The notes beneath the pieces are model-generated. The model did not search any database and was not told where the DNA came from. It was given only the letters and a program-made list of their open reading frames with translations. A stretch of DNA of 64,000 nucleotides, from contig OY763323.1 in assembly GCA_963667375.1 (NCBI GenBank), positions 2,170,001 to 2,234,000 on the forward strand, written 5' to 3'. This document shows, piece after piece, positions 43,955 through 52,699 of this stretch (position 1 is the first letter of the stretch; the number at the start of each line of letters is the position of its first letter). Origin of the DNA: G963556115 sp963667375. GTDB lineage: Bacteria; Planctomycetota; SZUA-567. Both the position numbers and the translations under genes were made by a program.

Positions 43955-44881
43955 ATGGATAAAAACGATATTTGTGATAATCTGGATCCGCAGGAGCTGC
44001 ATCAGGGATTCGCTCAGGTCAGTCTGCGGATACTCTGCATGCATTACTGGTGGCTGGAAGCCTGGCGTTATAAGAATCTGGCACTGCCGTTCTGGAGAAT
44101 ATACTGGAATGACCGTGAAGGTGCGGAAATAGTATATAATGGTGAGGTTATTCCGCTTAAAAGCACTCATCTGGCGGTAATAAGCCCCAACACCGAGTAC
44201 AGCAGCAGGTTGCTCACCGATGAGAATCTTACTGCTGACAGACTATATGGAGGACCGAGCGTGGGTAATACTATTGATATCACCGCTACGACCAGACCTC
44301 TGAACCGTAATGCTCTCAATCATTTTTTTATTCACTTTACACTTGGTGTCTCCAATATTATTCTGCCGCAGGGAGTATTTCTGATCGAGCTGACTGCTGA
44401 GGAGAGGCAGACCGTAAGGATGCTTACCAGTTTTGGAACTGCCAATCCCGGGGTTTTCAGCCTCAGAGAGTGTATGGTTATCAATTCTTTTATAAGCGGG
44501 GCTTTGGCCCGTATTCCCGGTGATGAGTGGGGAACAGAGACATTAATTGACAGCCGGATTCATGATGCATTGCTGACAATCGAGAAAAGCAGGGGGCGGA
44601 TTCCTTCGAATACCGAGCTGGCGGATGCAGCATTTCTCAGTAAAGACGCATTTATTCGGGTATTCAGAAAAGAGATGGGTATGTCACCGCATCAGTATAT
44701 TTTAAAGAGTAAGATGCAGGAGGCGGCGATGCAGCTCTTGCATAATAAAGCGGTTGGTATCGAAGAGGTGGCCCGGGACTGCGGGTTTGAGGACAGAAAT
44801 TATTTTACCAGAATCTTTACCAAGGTAATCGGGGTTTCTCCTGCGCGCTACCGGACTATGTATTCATTCGGCAGAGAATAA
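43955..44881 (+). CDS. AraC-family regulator, divergent from fucI
   Basis: A 308-residue activator. Residues 1-200 form a sugar-sensing beta-barrel (FWRIYWNDREGAEIVYNGEVIPL, LAVISPNTEYSS). The C-terminal DNA-binding domain has two helix-turn-helix motifs: NTELADAAFLSKDAFIRVFRKEMGMSPHQYI and GIEEVARDCGFEDRNYFTRIFTKVIGVSPARY. The divergent position beside fucI and the kinase gene suggests that it activates those genes when their sugar is present; this is inference. ATG 43955 lacks a strong ribosome-binding site (AAAGTGGAAATGTT), so low expression is likely, as usual for regulators. Confidence 0.88.
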   Translation: MDKNDICDNLDPQELHQGFAQVSLRILCMHYWWLEAWRYKNLALPFWRIYWNDREGAEIVYNGEVIPLKSTHLAVISPNTEYSSRLLTDENLTADRLYGGPSVGNTIDITATTRPLNRNALNHFFIHFTLGVSNIILPQGVFLIELTAEERQTVRMLTSFGTANPGVFSLRECMVINSFISGALARIPGDEWGTETLIDSRIHDALLTIEKSRGRIPSNTELADAAFLSKDAFIRVFRKEMGMSPHQYILKSKMQEAAMQLLHNKAVGIEEVARDCGFEDRNYFTRIFTKVIGVSPARYRTMYSFGRE

Positions 44882-45019
44882 TAATAAGCTGTTCTCCGTC
44901 TGCAGGGGAGAACTCATGGTTGCATTCGTGATTTTCACTATAAAGTAGGGTGTTTCCTTCTGGCTATACCTTTTACCGCTGTCGTTGCCGCATCACCAAT
45001 ATCTGGTTGCTGATTTGTG

Positions 45020-45063
45020 AAGGCTTCTTTTATTAGCTGTAAGGCAGTAAAGAAGCCTTTTTA
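45020..45063 (+). terminator. Terminator after the AraC gene
   Basis: AAGGCTTCTTT pairs perfectly with AAAGAAGCCTT (11 bp, 18-nt loop) and ends in TTTTT. A smaller hairpin (GTTCTCC/GGAGAAC, 44889-44911) lies just after the AraC stop codon. Confidence 0.7.
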
Positions 45064-45126
45064 AACGATCCGTCACTGTTTTCAGGTTGCGGTTAAAGAA
45101 TTAATTCAGGCCTTGACCGTGTGTTT

Positions 45127-45603
45127 TCAGAAGTTGAATTCTTCTTCCCAGTCATATTCTGCCGAAGTCTCAAGGTTTTTTGGCCAGTGGCTGCACCAGT
45201 CAGGTACGGCGGGTAGTTCAACCCGGTCAAGGCTGGGAGTATAGGGTTTAATATCGAGTACCGGGGTATTATTTTGTGCATCGATGTAGGGTATGAATAT
45301 CCGGCCTTTTTCATAATCGATACTGAGTATCTGTACTGTTGTCAGAGCCAGCGGATTAGGACGCAGTGGTGAGCGGGTTGCAAAAGTGCCTAAGATTGCT
45401 GGCGCGGTTTTATAGGGCTGGCTAGTCTGCAAAACCGCGCGGGAGGCGGTGTCTGCGTAATCTGAAAACCACCAGAGAATATTGAGATGACTGAATCCGT
45501 CCAGCCCCTTGAGAGCCGGTAGGTAGCTGGGGATTATGTTGATGATAGTCATGTCGTCGCTGATATTTACGTTGCCAATGGTTTTAAGCTGCATTAATTT
45601 CAT
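45127..45603 (-). CDS. trmO: TsaA/TrmO-like tRNA (adenine-N6)-methyltransferase
   Basis: A 158-residue protein of the UPF0066/TsaA family. In E. coli TrmO uses S-adenosylmethionine to methylate the N6 of threonylcarbamoyl-adenosine at position 37 of certain tRNAs. Diagnostic motifs are LKGLDGFSHLNILWWF, FATRSPLRPNPLALTTVQIL and TPVLDIKPYTPSLD. The protein is shorter than E. coli TrmO (235) because it lacks the C-terminal domain, as many bacterial homologues do. ATG 45603 with AAGGAGAACACA. It follows the MerR regulator gene on the same strand after 82 nt containing a hairpin. Substrate tRNA is not known here. Confidence 0.85.
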   Translation of the reverse strand: MKLMQLKTIGNVNISDDMTIINIIPSYLPALKGLDGFSHLNILWWFSDYADTASRAVLQTSQPYKTAPAILGTFATRSPLRPNPLALTTVQILSIDYEKGRIFIPYIDAQNNTPVLDIKPYTPSLDRVELPAVPDWCSHWPKNLETSAEYDWEEEFNF

Positions 45604-45622
45604 TGTGTTCTCCTTTTCTTTA

Positions 45623-45656
45623 TCAGGGTTGAATATAGCTTATTTTGAAACCCTGA
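45623..45656 (-). other. Hairpin between merR-like and trmO genes
   Basis: TCAGGGTT pairs with AACCCTGA around about 18 nt, directly upstream of trmO. No T tract follows on the minus strand, so it may modulate rather than end transcription. Confidence 0.4.
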
Positions 45657-45685
45657 CAGTGTGTGAGAGTCAACAATAAAAATAA

Positions 45686-46513
45686 TTATTTTTCTTCTGG
45701 GATTTTGGCAACAGGGATTTGAATTTCAGTCAGGTAGTTATCCGGAGTGTTCTCGTTCCAGGGACCGCGGTGTATCAGCTGCCGGTCTGGCCCGGCTAGC
45801 TGGTAGCGGTTGTTTTTGAGCCAGTAGGCGAATTTGCAGTAGGTTGGGGCAATGTTTGAAAAATCGCCGTATGCCAGAGTGTAGGCCATAAACGGGATCG
45901 CCGGGGTCTCATATACCTTGAGTTTGCCGTTAATTGCAGGCTGCTTTTGCAGTGGAGCGCAGAGTTCAACATCGACATTATGTTCCTTGTATTCCATATC
46001 ATGATAGATTGAAAAACAGTTCGAGTTTAGCGTTATATTTTTCTGTTGGGCAAAGGCGCTGAGTTCGCGCCAGAGTTGTTCTTCGGCGTAGTAGGTGGGA
46101 ATTATCCGCCTAAGTGAGAGTACCAGCTGACTGGGGACAGCTTTTATCGTTATATTGTAATGCAGTTCATTATTACGGTTAGACTGCAGTTCATGTCTGA
46201 TGCGGGAAATTTTTTCGAGTTTTTCTTTTTCACTTTGTATTGCCTCGGAAACTTCTTGCTCTTTTTTTCTGAGAGCCCGGAGCAGGTGGTCAGAACTGTT
46301 ATTCTGGAGGATCCTGCTAATTTCTCCGACACTGAAACCGGAATCCCTTAGATAGATTATTTTGTTCAGAACCGGTATCTGCTCTGCGCTGTACAGGCGG
46401 TAACCGGTTCTGGGGTCAATTATTGCAGGCTTAAGCAGCTGCATCTGATCATAATAGCGCAACATTCTGATACTGATCTGAGTCAGCCTGGAAAATTCGC
46501 CGATTTTAAACAT
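45686..46513 (-). CDS. MerR-family regulator with GyrI-like effector domain (BmrR type)
   Basis: A 275-residue regulator. The N-terminal MerR helix-turn-helix is FKIGEFSRLTQISIRMLRYYD followed by the PRTGYRLYSAEQ wing. A coiled-coil dimer helix spans about residues 75-112 (LRALRKKEQEVSEAIQSEKEK). The C-terminal 160 residues resemble the GyrI/Rob effector-binding domain of BmrR, which senses bulky cationic drugs. No exporter gene is adjacent; trmO lies downstream. The ligand and target are unknown. The start ATG is preceded by TGGAGATGAA. Confidence 0.9.
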   Translation of the reverse strand: MFKIGEFSRLTQISIRMLRYYDQMQLLKPAIIDPRTGYRLYSAEQIPVLNKIIYLRDSGFSVGEISRILQNNSSDHLLRALRKKEQEVSEAIQSEKEKLEKISRIRHELQSNRNNELHYNITIKAVPSQLVLSLRRIIPTYYAEEQLWRELSAFAQQKNITLNSNCFSIYHDMEYKEHNVDVELCAPLQKQPAINGKLKVYETPAIPFMAYTLAYGDFSNIAPTYCKFAYWLKNNRYQLAGPDRQLIHRGPWNENTPDNYLTEIQIPVAKIPEEK

Positions 46514-46587
46514 TTCATCTCCAGTAAGGAAAGACCTTCTTCAGAGAAATAATGCCGTTGCTGAAATCCGGTGCAGGGCTGAGGTCG

Positions 46588-47661
46588 CTAAATGTAGCTT
46601 ACTTCGCCGCAACCGGAGGTGATACGACCGATTTCCACAGCTTTTTCGCCATTGTCTTCCAGTGTCTGCTTGACTTTTGCCGCACTTTCAGGCGGGCAGA
46701 TAACCAGCATGCCGATACCCATATTGAATACCCGGTACATCTCATCTTCCGCTATATTTCCACTCTTCTGGATGACATCAAATATTGGGGGAATATCCCA
46801 GCAGCCACGTTTTACTTCCGCATTGCAGTTCGCTGGAAGAATGCGCGGGGTGTTCTCGGTTATACCACCACCGGTAATATGAACCAGTCCGTGAACAGGA
46901 GCGGCGTCTGCCAGGTCGAGAGCTTTCATTACCGGTTTTACATAGATTCTGGTAGGTTCGAGCAGGGTTTCACCGAGTGTCCGGCTCAAACCCGGAATTT
47001 CAGAATCTGCGCTGTAACCGCCAACTTCGAAGAGGGCTTTACGTGCAAGTGAGAAACCGTTGCTGTGCAGCCCGCTGGAGGCAAGACCGAGAATAACATC
47101 GCCTTCGCCGACTTTGCTGCCGTCAAGAAGTGCGGATTTTTCAACAATACCCACTGCAAAACCGGCCAGATCGTACTCGCCTTCAGGGTAGAAGCCGGGC
47201 ATCTCCGCGGTCTCGCCACCGAGCAGGGCGCAGCCACTCTGCCGGCAGCCTTCGGCAACACCGGTTACAAGTCCTAGCATGGTTTCTTTTTCACATCTGC
47301 CGGTGCCGATATAATCCAGAAAGAAGAGTGGCTGAGCGCCTTGCACCAGGACATCATTGACACTCATGGCTACAAGGTCTATGCCGACTGTATCGTGCCG
47401 ATTGAGCATAAAGGCTAGTTTGAGCTTGGTACCGACACCGTCCGCTCCGGCAACAAGGATAGGTTCATCCATAAATCTGGAGAAGAAATCACATCGTCCC
47501 GTCAGACCTTTGAGGCTGAACAGCCCGCCGAAACCGCCGTCATTACGTACAACACCGCTGCCGAAAGTACTCTCCATGAGTTTGGTATACTTACTTGCCA
47601 GTTCGTTACCGGTATCGATATCTACACCAGCATCCTTGTAGGTTATGCCTTTTTCCGACAT
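46588..47661 (-). CDS. purM: Phosphoribosylformylglycinamidine cyclo-ligase (AIR synthetase)
   Basis: A 357-residue enzyme of de novo purine synthesis that closes the imidazole ring using ATP. N-terminal YKDAGVDIDTGNELASKY is the family start. VAGADGVGTKLKLAFML and GIDLVAMSVNDVLVQGAQPLFFLDY bind substrate. GCALLGGETAEMPGFY and HITGGGITENTPRILP complete the signature. It lies immediately after purF (3 nt between the genes), a common purine operon pairing. ATG 47661 overlaps the ribosome-binding region at the purF end. Length is normal. Confidence 0.97.
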   Translation of the reverse strand: MSEKGITYKDAGVDIDTGNELASKYTKLMESTFGSGVVRNDGGFGGLFSLKGLTGRCDFFSRFMDEPILVAGADGVGTKLKLAFMLNRHDTVGIDLVAMSVNDVLVQGAQPLFFLDYIGTGRCEKETMLGLVTGVAEGCRQSGCALLGGETAEMPGFYPEGEYDLAGFAVGIVEKSALLDGSKVGEGDVILGLASSGLHSNGFSLARKALFEVGGYSADSEIPGLSRTLGETLLEPTRIYVKPVMKALDLADAAPVHGLVHITGGGITENTPRILPANCNAEVKRGCWDIPPIFDVIQKSGNIAEDEMYRVFNMGIGMLVICPPESAAKVKQTLEDNGEKAVEIGRITSGCGEVSYI

Positions 47662-47664
47662 TGC

Positions 47665-49134
47665 TTAATCTTCCTTTCGTGGGTTACAGTTATGGTTATG
47701 CTCCAGATAGTCTTCATATTCATCCTCGCCCTCGAGTCTGTCCATACTGAATTTATCAGCCATCTGGTCAATGATTTTTACCGGATATTTTCCGTTGAAG
47801 CAGGCGCAGCAGAATTTACTGCCGTCGAAGGTCAGGCAGTCCAGCATGCCTTCAAGTGAGAGGTAGCGTAGTGAGTCCACGTCCAGCATCTCCTCCATTT
47901 CCTTGATCGTATGGTTGGCGGCAAGCAGTTCGCCGCGGGTCGGGAAGTCAATGCCGTAGAAACAGGGATAGATGTTCGGCGGGCAGGAGATTCTAAGATG
48001 TACCTCTTTGGCTCCCGCTTCTTTTACTGAATGAACCAGATTGGTCGTGGTAGTGCCGCGGATAAGTGAATCGTCAATCAGGATTACCCGCTTGCCTTTC
48101 ACGACTTCTTTGACAACATTATGCTTCATGTTTACTGCGCGTACCCGCTGTTTCTGCACAGGATCCAGGAAGGTGCGGCCGACATAATGATTGCGGATGA
48201 AGGCCCGGTCCATCGGCAGACCGGTCTGTTTGGAGTAACCCATGGCGGCGCTGTAGCCGCTGTCAGGTATCGCGGCAACAATATCCGCTTCTGTAGGGTT
48301 CTCCAGTGCCATCTTCTCACCCAGACGGTAGCGAACTTTGTGAACATTATCACCGAAGATAAAGCTGTCCGGTCTGGCGAAATAGATGTGCTCGAAGATG
48401 CAGTGTGCCGGTTTGATCTCTTCTTTAGGGGCAAAGAATTCTGATTTTATGCCATTTTTATTTATGGTTATCATTTCACCCGGTTCTATGCAGCGGATGA
48501 ATTTTGCTCCGATCAGATCGAAAGCTACAGATTCACTTGCGACAACGTAGCCGTTGTCCAGAGTCCCGAGGCAGAGAGGACGGAATCCCTGGGGATCACG
48601 GGCGGCGATCAGCTCGTTTTCTTTTAAAAAGACGAAACAGAAGGCACCTTTAAGATGGTTAAGGCAGTGAGCCAGACTGTTTTTGCGGCAGACATGGCTG
48701 GGCTTTGCCAGTAGATGCACCAGAATTTCACTGTCGGTACTGGTCTGAAAAATTGAACCATAAGCCTCGTATTCATCACGCAGTGTCCGGGCATTCACCA
48801 GATTGCCGTTATGAGCGAGGGCGATAAGTCCGTCTGAATACTCGATTACCAGCGGATGGATATTCTGCGGCTTTGATGAACCGGTTGTTGAATATCTGAC
48901 ATGTCCGATGGCAACGTGTCCGGGCAGTTCGGAGAGTTTGTTCGGTGGAATTGCCTGCGCGAGAAGTCCCATACTCTTATGAGAACGGATCTTGTGTCCG
49001 TCACTGGCTACAATACCTGCTGATTCCTGCCCTCTGTGCTGCAGCGCATGCAGCATCAGCCACGTGAGAGATGCCGCGTCTTCGATACCGTAAACACCGG
49101 CAACGCCGCAAAAATGTTTGCATTCTGTATCCAC
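47665..49134 (-). CDS. purF: Amidophosphoribosyltransferase, iron-sulfur type
   Basis: A 489-residue enzyme catalysing the first step of purine synthesis, glutamine + PRPP to phosphoribosylamine. The N-terminal Ntn-hydrolase domain exposes catalytic Cys9 (CGVAGVYG) after propeptide removal. The PRPP-binding VILIDDSLIRGTTT is in the C-terminal half. Cysteines in KPAHCIFEHIYF, RISCPPNIYPCFYG and KFCCACFNGKYP match the 4Fe-4S-type enzyme of Bacillus rather than the E. coli type. I start at GTG 49134: GGAAGAG precedes it and it gives an eight-residue propeptide. An ATG 66 nt upstream would leave an atypically long one. It is probably co-transcribed with purM. Confidence 0.94.
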   Translation of the reverse strand: MDTECKHFCGVAGVYGIEDAASLTWLMLHALQHRGQESAGIVASDGHKIRSHKSMGLLAQAIPPNKLSELPGHVAIGHVRYSTTGSSKPQNIHPLVIEYSDGLIALAHNGNLVNARTLRDEYEAYGSIFQTSTDSEILVHLLAKPSHVCRKNSLAHCLNHLKGAFCFVFLKENELIAARDPQGFRPLCLGTLDNGYVVASESVAFDLIGAKFIRCIEPGEMITINKNGIKSEFFAPKEEIKPAHCIFEHIYFARPDSFIFGDNVHKVRYRLGEKMALENPTEADIVAAIPDSGYSAAMGYSKQTGLPMDRAFIRNHYVGRTFLDPVQKQRVRAVNMKHNVVKEVVKGKRVILIDDSLIRGTTTTNLVHSVKEAGAKEVHLRISCPPNIYPCFYGIDFPTRGELLAANHTIKEMEEMLDVDSLRYLSLEGMLDCLTFDGSKFCCACFNGKYPVKIIDQMADKFSMDRLEGEDEYEDYLEHNHNCNPRKED

Positions 49135-49373
49135 TTTACTCTTCCAATCACTGTTATGGTTAGTTGTAATAAATTGTCGGTGACACTCAAGGTCGATCAC
49201 TGCTGATTAATTCTAACAATATTGCAGAAACTGTAAAGAGGTTTGTGTAAGAATACCTTATATATCGTAGAATAGCCGGTTAAAGAACTCTGAAACATCA
49301 AGGGCCGATGAATTGCTGTTTTATCATGGATTATTACTGAATCGGCCAGGCTTGTAAGTCTGTCTGCAGGCAC

Positions 49374-49401
49374 TTGACAAATTTGACAGTGAGACTATAC
49401 T
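49374..49401 (+). promoter_or_regulatory. Promoter of the cyclodeaminase-like gene
   Basis: TTGACA (49374-49379) and TATACT (49396-49401) with a 16-nt spacer, 48 nt upstream of the ATG. Confidence 0.7.
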
Positions 49402-49448
49402 TCTTGTCTGAGATCTGGTTGGGTTTTTAGGGTAATGGGAGATGAAGT

Positions 49449-50072
49449 ATGTTTGTAGAAAAGACACTCGAAGAATATGTCGCAGCGGCGGCTTCCGGGG
49501 CGGAGGTGCCTGGTGGCGGGAGTGTGAGCGGGGTTATCGCCGCTCTGGGAACAGCTATGGGCGAGATGGTGGGGAATTTCACTGCCGGCAAGAAAAAGTA
49601 TGCTGATTTTACCGAGGAACTTCAGGAAATTTTGACTGCTTTGTCTGCTGTCCGGCAGAAGCTGCTGGTCTGTGTCGACCGTGATGCGGAAGCGTTTCTG
49701 AAGTTTAATGAAGTTTATGCCATGCCTAAAACGACTGAAGATGAGAAGGCGGCGAGGACGGCAGCTATGCAGAATTGTCTGCTGGGAGCAATGCAACCGC
49801 CGCTGGAGATAATGCGGCTGTCGCTGGAAGCGATACGTCTGGTGCCGGAGCTGGCGCAGAAAGGCAATCAGAATCTGATAACCGATGCCGGCGTGGCGGC
49901 TATCGGTCTGTACGGCGCCATCAGAGCTGCACGTTATAATGTGCTGATAAATTTGAAATGGCTGAAGGATGAGGCGGAGGTCGAGGCTCGAACCAATGAG
50001 GTCAGGCAGATAATAGAGGATGCCAGCTGTATCGCGGCCAGTGTCGAGGATATAGTTGAGAATGCATTGTAA
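49449..50072 (+). CDS. Formiminotetrahydrofolate cyclodeaminase-like protein (FTCD_C)
   Basis: A 207-residue all-helical protein of the cyclodeaminase/cyclohydrolase family. The N-terminal pattern EVPGGGSVSGVIAALGTAMGEMVGNFT is diagnostic, and NLITDAGVAAIGLYGAIRAA follows near the C-terminus. In the known enzyme it releases ammonia from 5-formimino-tetrahydrofolate to give 5,10-methenyl-THF in histidine or purine degradation. A formiminotransferase gene is not adjacent, so the real substrate could differ. A strong promoter lies upstream, with a GGGAG ribosome-binding site. The methyltransferase gene starts 42 nt downstream. Confidence 0.88.
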   Translation: MFVEKTLEEYVAAAASGAEVPGGGSVSGVIAALGTAMGEMVGNFTAGKKKYADFTEELQEILTALSAVRQKLLVCVDRDAEAFLKFNEVYAMPKTTEDEKAARTAAMQNCLLGAMQPPLEIMRLSLEAIRLVPELAQKGNQNLITDAGVAAIGLYGAIRAARYNVLINLKWLKDEAEVEARTNEVRQIIEDASCIAASVEDIVENAL

Positions 50073-50114
50073 GATTAGAGCGGTTTTTTATGGTTGTTTA
50101 AGAGGTTTATGATA

Positions 50115-50912
50115 ATGGTGAAGTATACGGCTGAGACTGCGGATAAGTATAAATTATATATTGAAGCAGTGCAATGTGTCGAAGCGGATATTGATTTTGT
50201 CTATGATATCTATAAGAAAAAAGTCGGCAAAAAACCCAAGAGTCTGAAAGAGGATTTTTCCGGTTCTTTTGCAGCAGCGGTAGAGTTTATAACCCGCAGC
50301 AAGAAGAATACAGCGCTGGCTGTTGATCTTGATTCTGAGGTGCTGGAATGGGGTAAAGCGCATAATCTCAAACGTATTGCCGGTTCTGAGGAGCGGCTTA
50401 CTATTCTCAATGAGAATGTACTTGATGTCAGCGAGCCCAAGGTTGATGTGGTTCTGGCGATGAACTTTTCGTATTTTCTGTTTGTTGAACGTGAGAGCCT
50501 GAAAGCCTACTTCAAAAACGCCTATAAATCTCTTAAAAAGAACGGGCTCTTCTTTCTTGATGCCTATGGTGGAACCGAGTCGATAGATGTCTGCGAGGAG
50601 GAGAAGGAGTGTAACGGGTTTACCTATGTCTGGAATCAATATAAGTTTAATCCTATAACTTCCCGTGCGCTGAATTATATACATTTCAGATTTCCAGACG
50701 GAACGATGCTGGATAAGGCTTTTGAATACGAGTGGCGTTTATGGACATTAGCGGAAATTCAGGATATCCTCCGGGAGGTAGGGTTCTGTGATATCGGTAT
50801 TTACTGGGAAGGCTGGGATGAAGAGGAGGAAGCTGGTGATGGCGTCTTTACTCTGACCGAGGAGGCTGAGAACTGCCCCGGCTGGGTCTGTTATATAGTT
50901 GCCGGAAAGTAA
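50115..50912 (+). CDS. Class I SAM-dependent methyltransferase
   Basis: A 265-residue methyltransferase of the Rossmann-like type. Motif I is the unusual KEDFSGSFAAAVEFI, followed by ALAVDLDSEVLEWG (acidic motif II) and VDVVLAMNFSYFLF (motif IV), then SLKKNGLFFLDAYGG. The acceptor is unknown. I chose ATG 50115 (MVKYTAETADKY): AAGAGG lies nine bases upstream, whereas an upstream TTG gives an extension without a proper site. It probably shares the cyclodeaminase promoter. Confidence 0.82.
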   Translation: MVKYTAETADKYKLYIEAVQCVEADIDFVYDIYKKKVGKKPKSLKEDFSGSFAAAVEFITRSKKNTALAVDLDSEVLEWGKAHNLKRIAGSEERLTILNENVLDVSEPKVDVVLAMNFSYFLFVERESLKAYFKNAYKSLKKNGLFFLDAYGGTESIDVCEEEKECNGFTYVWNQYKFNPITSRALNYIHFRFPDGTMLDKAFEYEWRLWTLAEIQDILREVGFCDIGIYWEGWDEEEEAGDGVFTLTEEAENCPGWVCYIVAGK

Positions 50913-51229
50913 CTGGAGGCGTGAAGGGATTGCCGGTGAGATCAGCTGGTGGCTCTTGCGTCCGTTTCATAAATATGTATAATAAATCTTGTTTTTAGCA
51001 AATATGCAAGGACGTAATACGTCCTTGCATTATAACTATTATAAATACCAGTGTCTTATAAGAATGTCGCTCCTTGCCGAAGATAAGGGAAAGGGGTGAT
51101 TTTGTAGTCACTTTTTTTAAGATGGGTGGTTCCGGAGTTTGGTACAATGCAGAATTCCGGTGTTTTTGCGGATTTTTTTAAACTATTTTTATAGTATTTT
51201 ATCGTGACCCTTGTGGAGATATATGAATT
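50913..51229. other. Intergenic region with hairpin before the TPR/alpha-CTD gene
   Basis: About 315 nt. A perfect hairpin, ATGCAAGGACG/CGTCCTTGCAT with a 5-nt loop (51004-51030), lies 91 nt after the methyltransferase stop; it has no T run. The rest is AT-rich towards the next gene and presumably holds its promoter, which I cannot place firmly. Confidence 0.55.
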
Positions 51230-52555
51230 ATGAGCGCAACTAACGCTAATGACATTAATATCAAAGGTATTCTGCTCGCGGAACAGCTGGATATGGATCA
51301 GATCAGAGATATGGGGCATAAAGTCAGACAGTATCTCAGTGTAAGAGATGATGCCGCTGCGCTGATTGATGAGGTGAAGGCTACAAAGTTACCTGAGCGA
51401 GATACGCGTGTTGCAGCTCTTTACTGGGTGCTGGGAAATAATGAGATGGCTGAGAGTTATGCCCAGAAGGATGCAAAGAGCTATGTGGCGCTGCTTATTC
51501 TTGGTGAGATCGCTGAGAATGAAGGGGATCTGGCTGAGGCGTTGAATAATTATGACAAGGCTATCGCTATCGCCGGTACTGAGAGCGCATGTGCCCTCAG
51601 TAAACTCAGTGTCAAGCTGAAAATGGGTCAGTATGATGAGGTTATGGCTGATATCGAAAAGCTTGAGCGCGAGTTTGGTGATAAAGCGGATCTGTTTTAT
51701 TTCAAAGCCCGCTGCTACGAGTTCTACGGTGATTATGAGACGGCTCTGGATGAGTATGACAATGCGCTGGAATTGGATGATGAACATTGCGAGGCGCTTT
51801 TTTACGCTGCCAAACTTCTCGATCTGCGTGGTGAAGATCTGAAGGCTATCGAGTATTACAAGCGCATCGGCCCGGGATCAGAGAATGCTTTTTCAAATGC
51901 TTTTCTTAATCTGGCTTCGCTGTATGAGGATAATCATAATTTCGAGGAAGCTATTCACTGCTGTGAGATGATTCTGGCAAATGATCCCAGAAATAAGCGG
52001 GCCAAGATGCTGCTGGAGTCTGCCGAGGCTTCTATCAGTATGTATTATTCTCCTGAAGAGACCAAGCAGTCAGAGAAGCTTGAAGCGATTCTGCGGGTGC
52101 CGGTGACTGACTTTGAACTTTCAGTGCGCAGCCGTAACTGTCTGGCAAAGATGAATATCCGGACTCTGGGTGATCTGGTCAAGAGAACTGAGAGTGAGAT
52201 GCTGGCATATAAGAACTTTGGTGAGACCAGTCTGCGCGAAATCAGAGATATGCTGGTTGCAAAGAATCTGCGTCTGGGTATGATGCGTGAAGATGCTGCA
52301 ACCCGTGCTGCTTTCAACCGTTCTTCCAGCAAGCAGAAGGAGGAGATCCTCAGCAAACCTATTGATGATCTGGAGCTTTCTGTCCGCAGCCGCAAGTGTA
52401 TGGATCGTATGGGAATTAAAACTATCGGTGAGCTTTGTGAAAAATCTGAGAATGATCTCGCTTCTGCAAAGAATTTCGGCAGAGTTTCACTCAATGAAAT
52501 CAAGAAGCGCCTGCAGGAGGCAAATCTGTCTCTGCGTCAGGACGATAAAGCTTAA
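51230..52555 (+). CDS. TPR protein with two C-terminal RNA polymerase alpha-CTD-like domains
   Basis: A 441-residue soluble protein. Residues 60-275 are tetratricopeptide repeats (for example ADLFYFKARCYEFYGDYETALDEYDNALELD and AFLNLASLYEDNHNFEEAIHCCEMIL). Residues 291-352 and 375-438 are two copies of the helix-hairpin-helix fold of the RNA polymerase alpha C-terminal domain. The first (FELSVRSRNCLAKMNIRTLGDLVKRT, ending NLRLGM) keeps the residues equivalent to E. coli alpha Arg265 and Asn268, which contact DNA; the Lys298 position is Thr. The second keeps the Arg but has Lys for Asn. This is not RpoA, since the N-terminal assembly domain is absent. A role in recruiting or imitating RNA polymerase is inferred. 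A terminator follows. Confidence 0.88.
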   Translation: MSATNANDINIKGILLAEQLDMDQIRDMGHKVRQYLSVRDDAAALIDEVKATKLPERDTRVAALYWVLGNNEMAESYAQKDAKSYVALLILGEIAENEGDLAEALNNYDKAIAIAGTESACALSKLSVKLKMGQYDEVMADIEKLEREFGDKADLFYFKARCYEFYGDYETALDEYDNALELDDEHCEALFYAAKLLDLRGEDLKAIEYYKRIGPGSENAFSNAFLNLASLYEDNHNFEEAIHCCEMILANDPRNKRAKMLLESAEASISMYYSPEETKQSEKLEAILRVPVTDFELSVRSRNCLAKMNIRTLGDLVKRTESEMLAYKNFGETSLREIRDMLVAKNLRLGMMREDAATRAAFNRSSSKQKEEILSKPIDDLELSVRSRKCMDRMGIKTIGELCEKSENDLASAKNFGRVSLNEIKKRLQEANLSLRQDDKA

Positions 52556-52577
52556 ATATTCAAGCGACTGTTATTAT

Positions 52578-52612
52578 AAGACGGACTCTGTAAATGGGTC
52601 CGTCTTTTTTAT
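52578..52612 (+). terminator. Terminator of the TPR/alpha-CTD gene
   Basis: AAGACGGACT pairs with GGTCCGTCTT (10 bp, one G-U) and is followed by a T run. Confidence 0.85.
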
Positions 52613-52699
52613 TGTAAGAGCTATCTTATGTCTTGTATATTTATGGCGTTACCTTAAAATAGTGGAAATGATCTTTTTACGTATGAGTGGAGTGGATAC

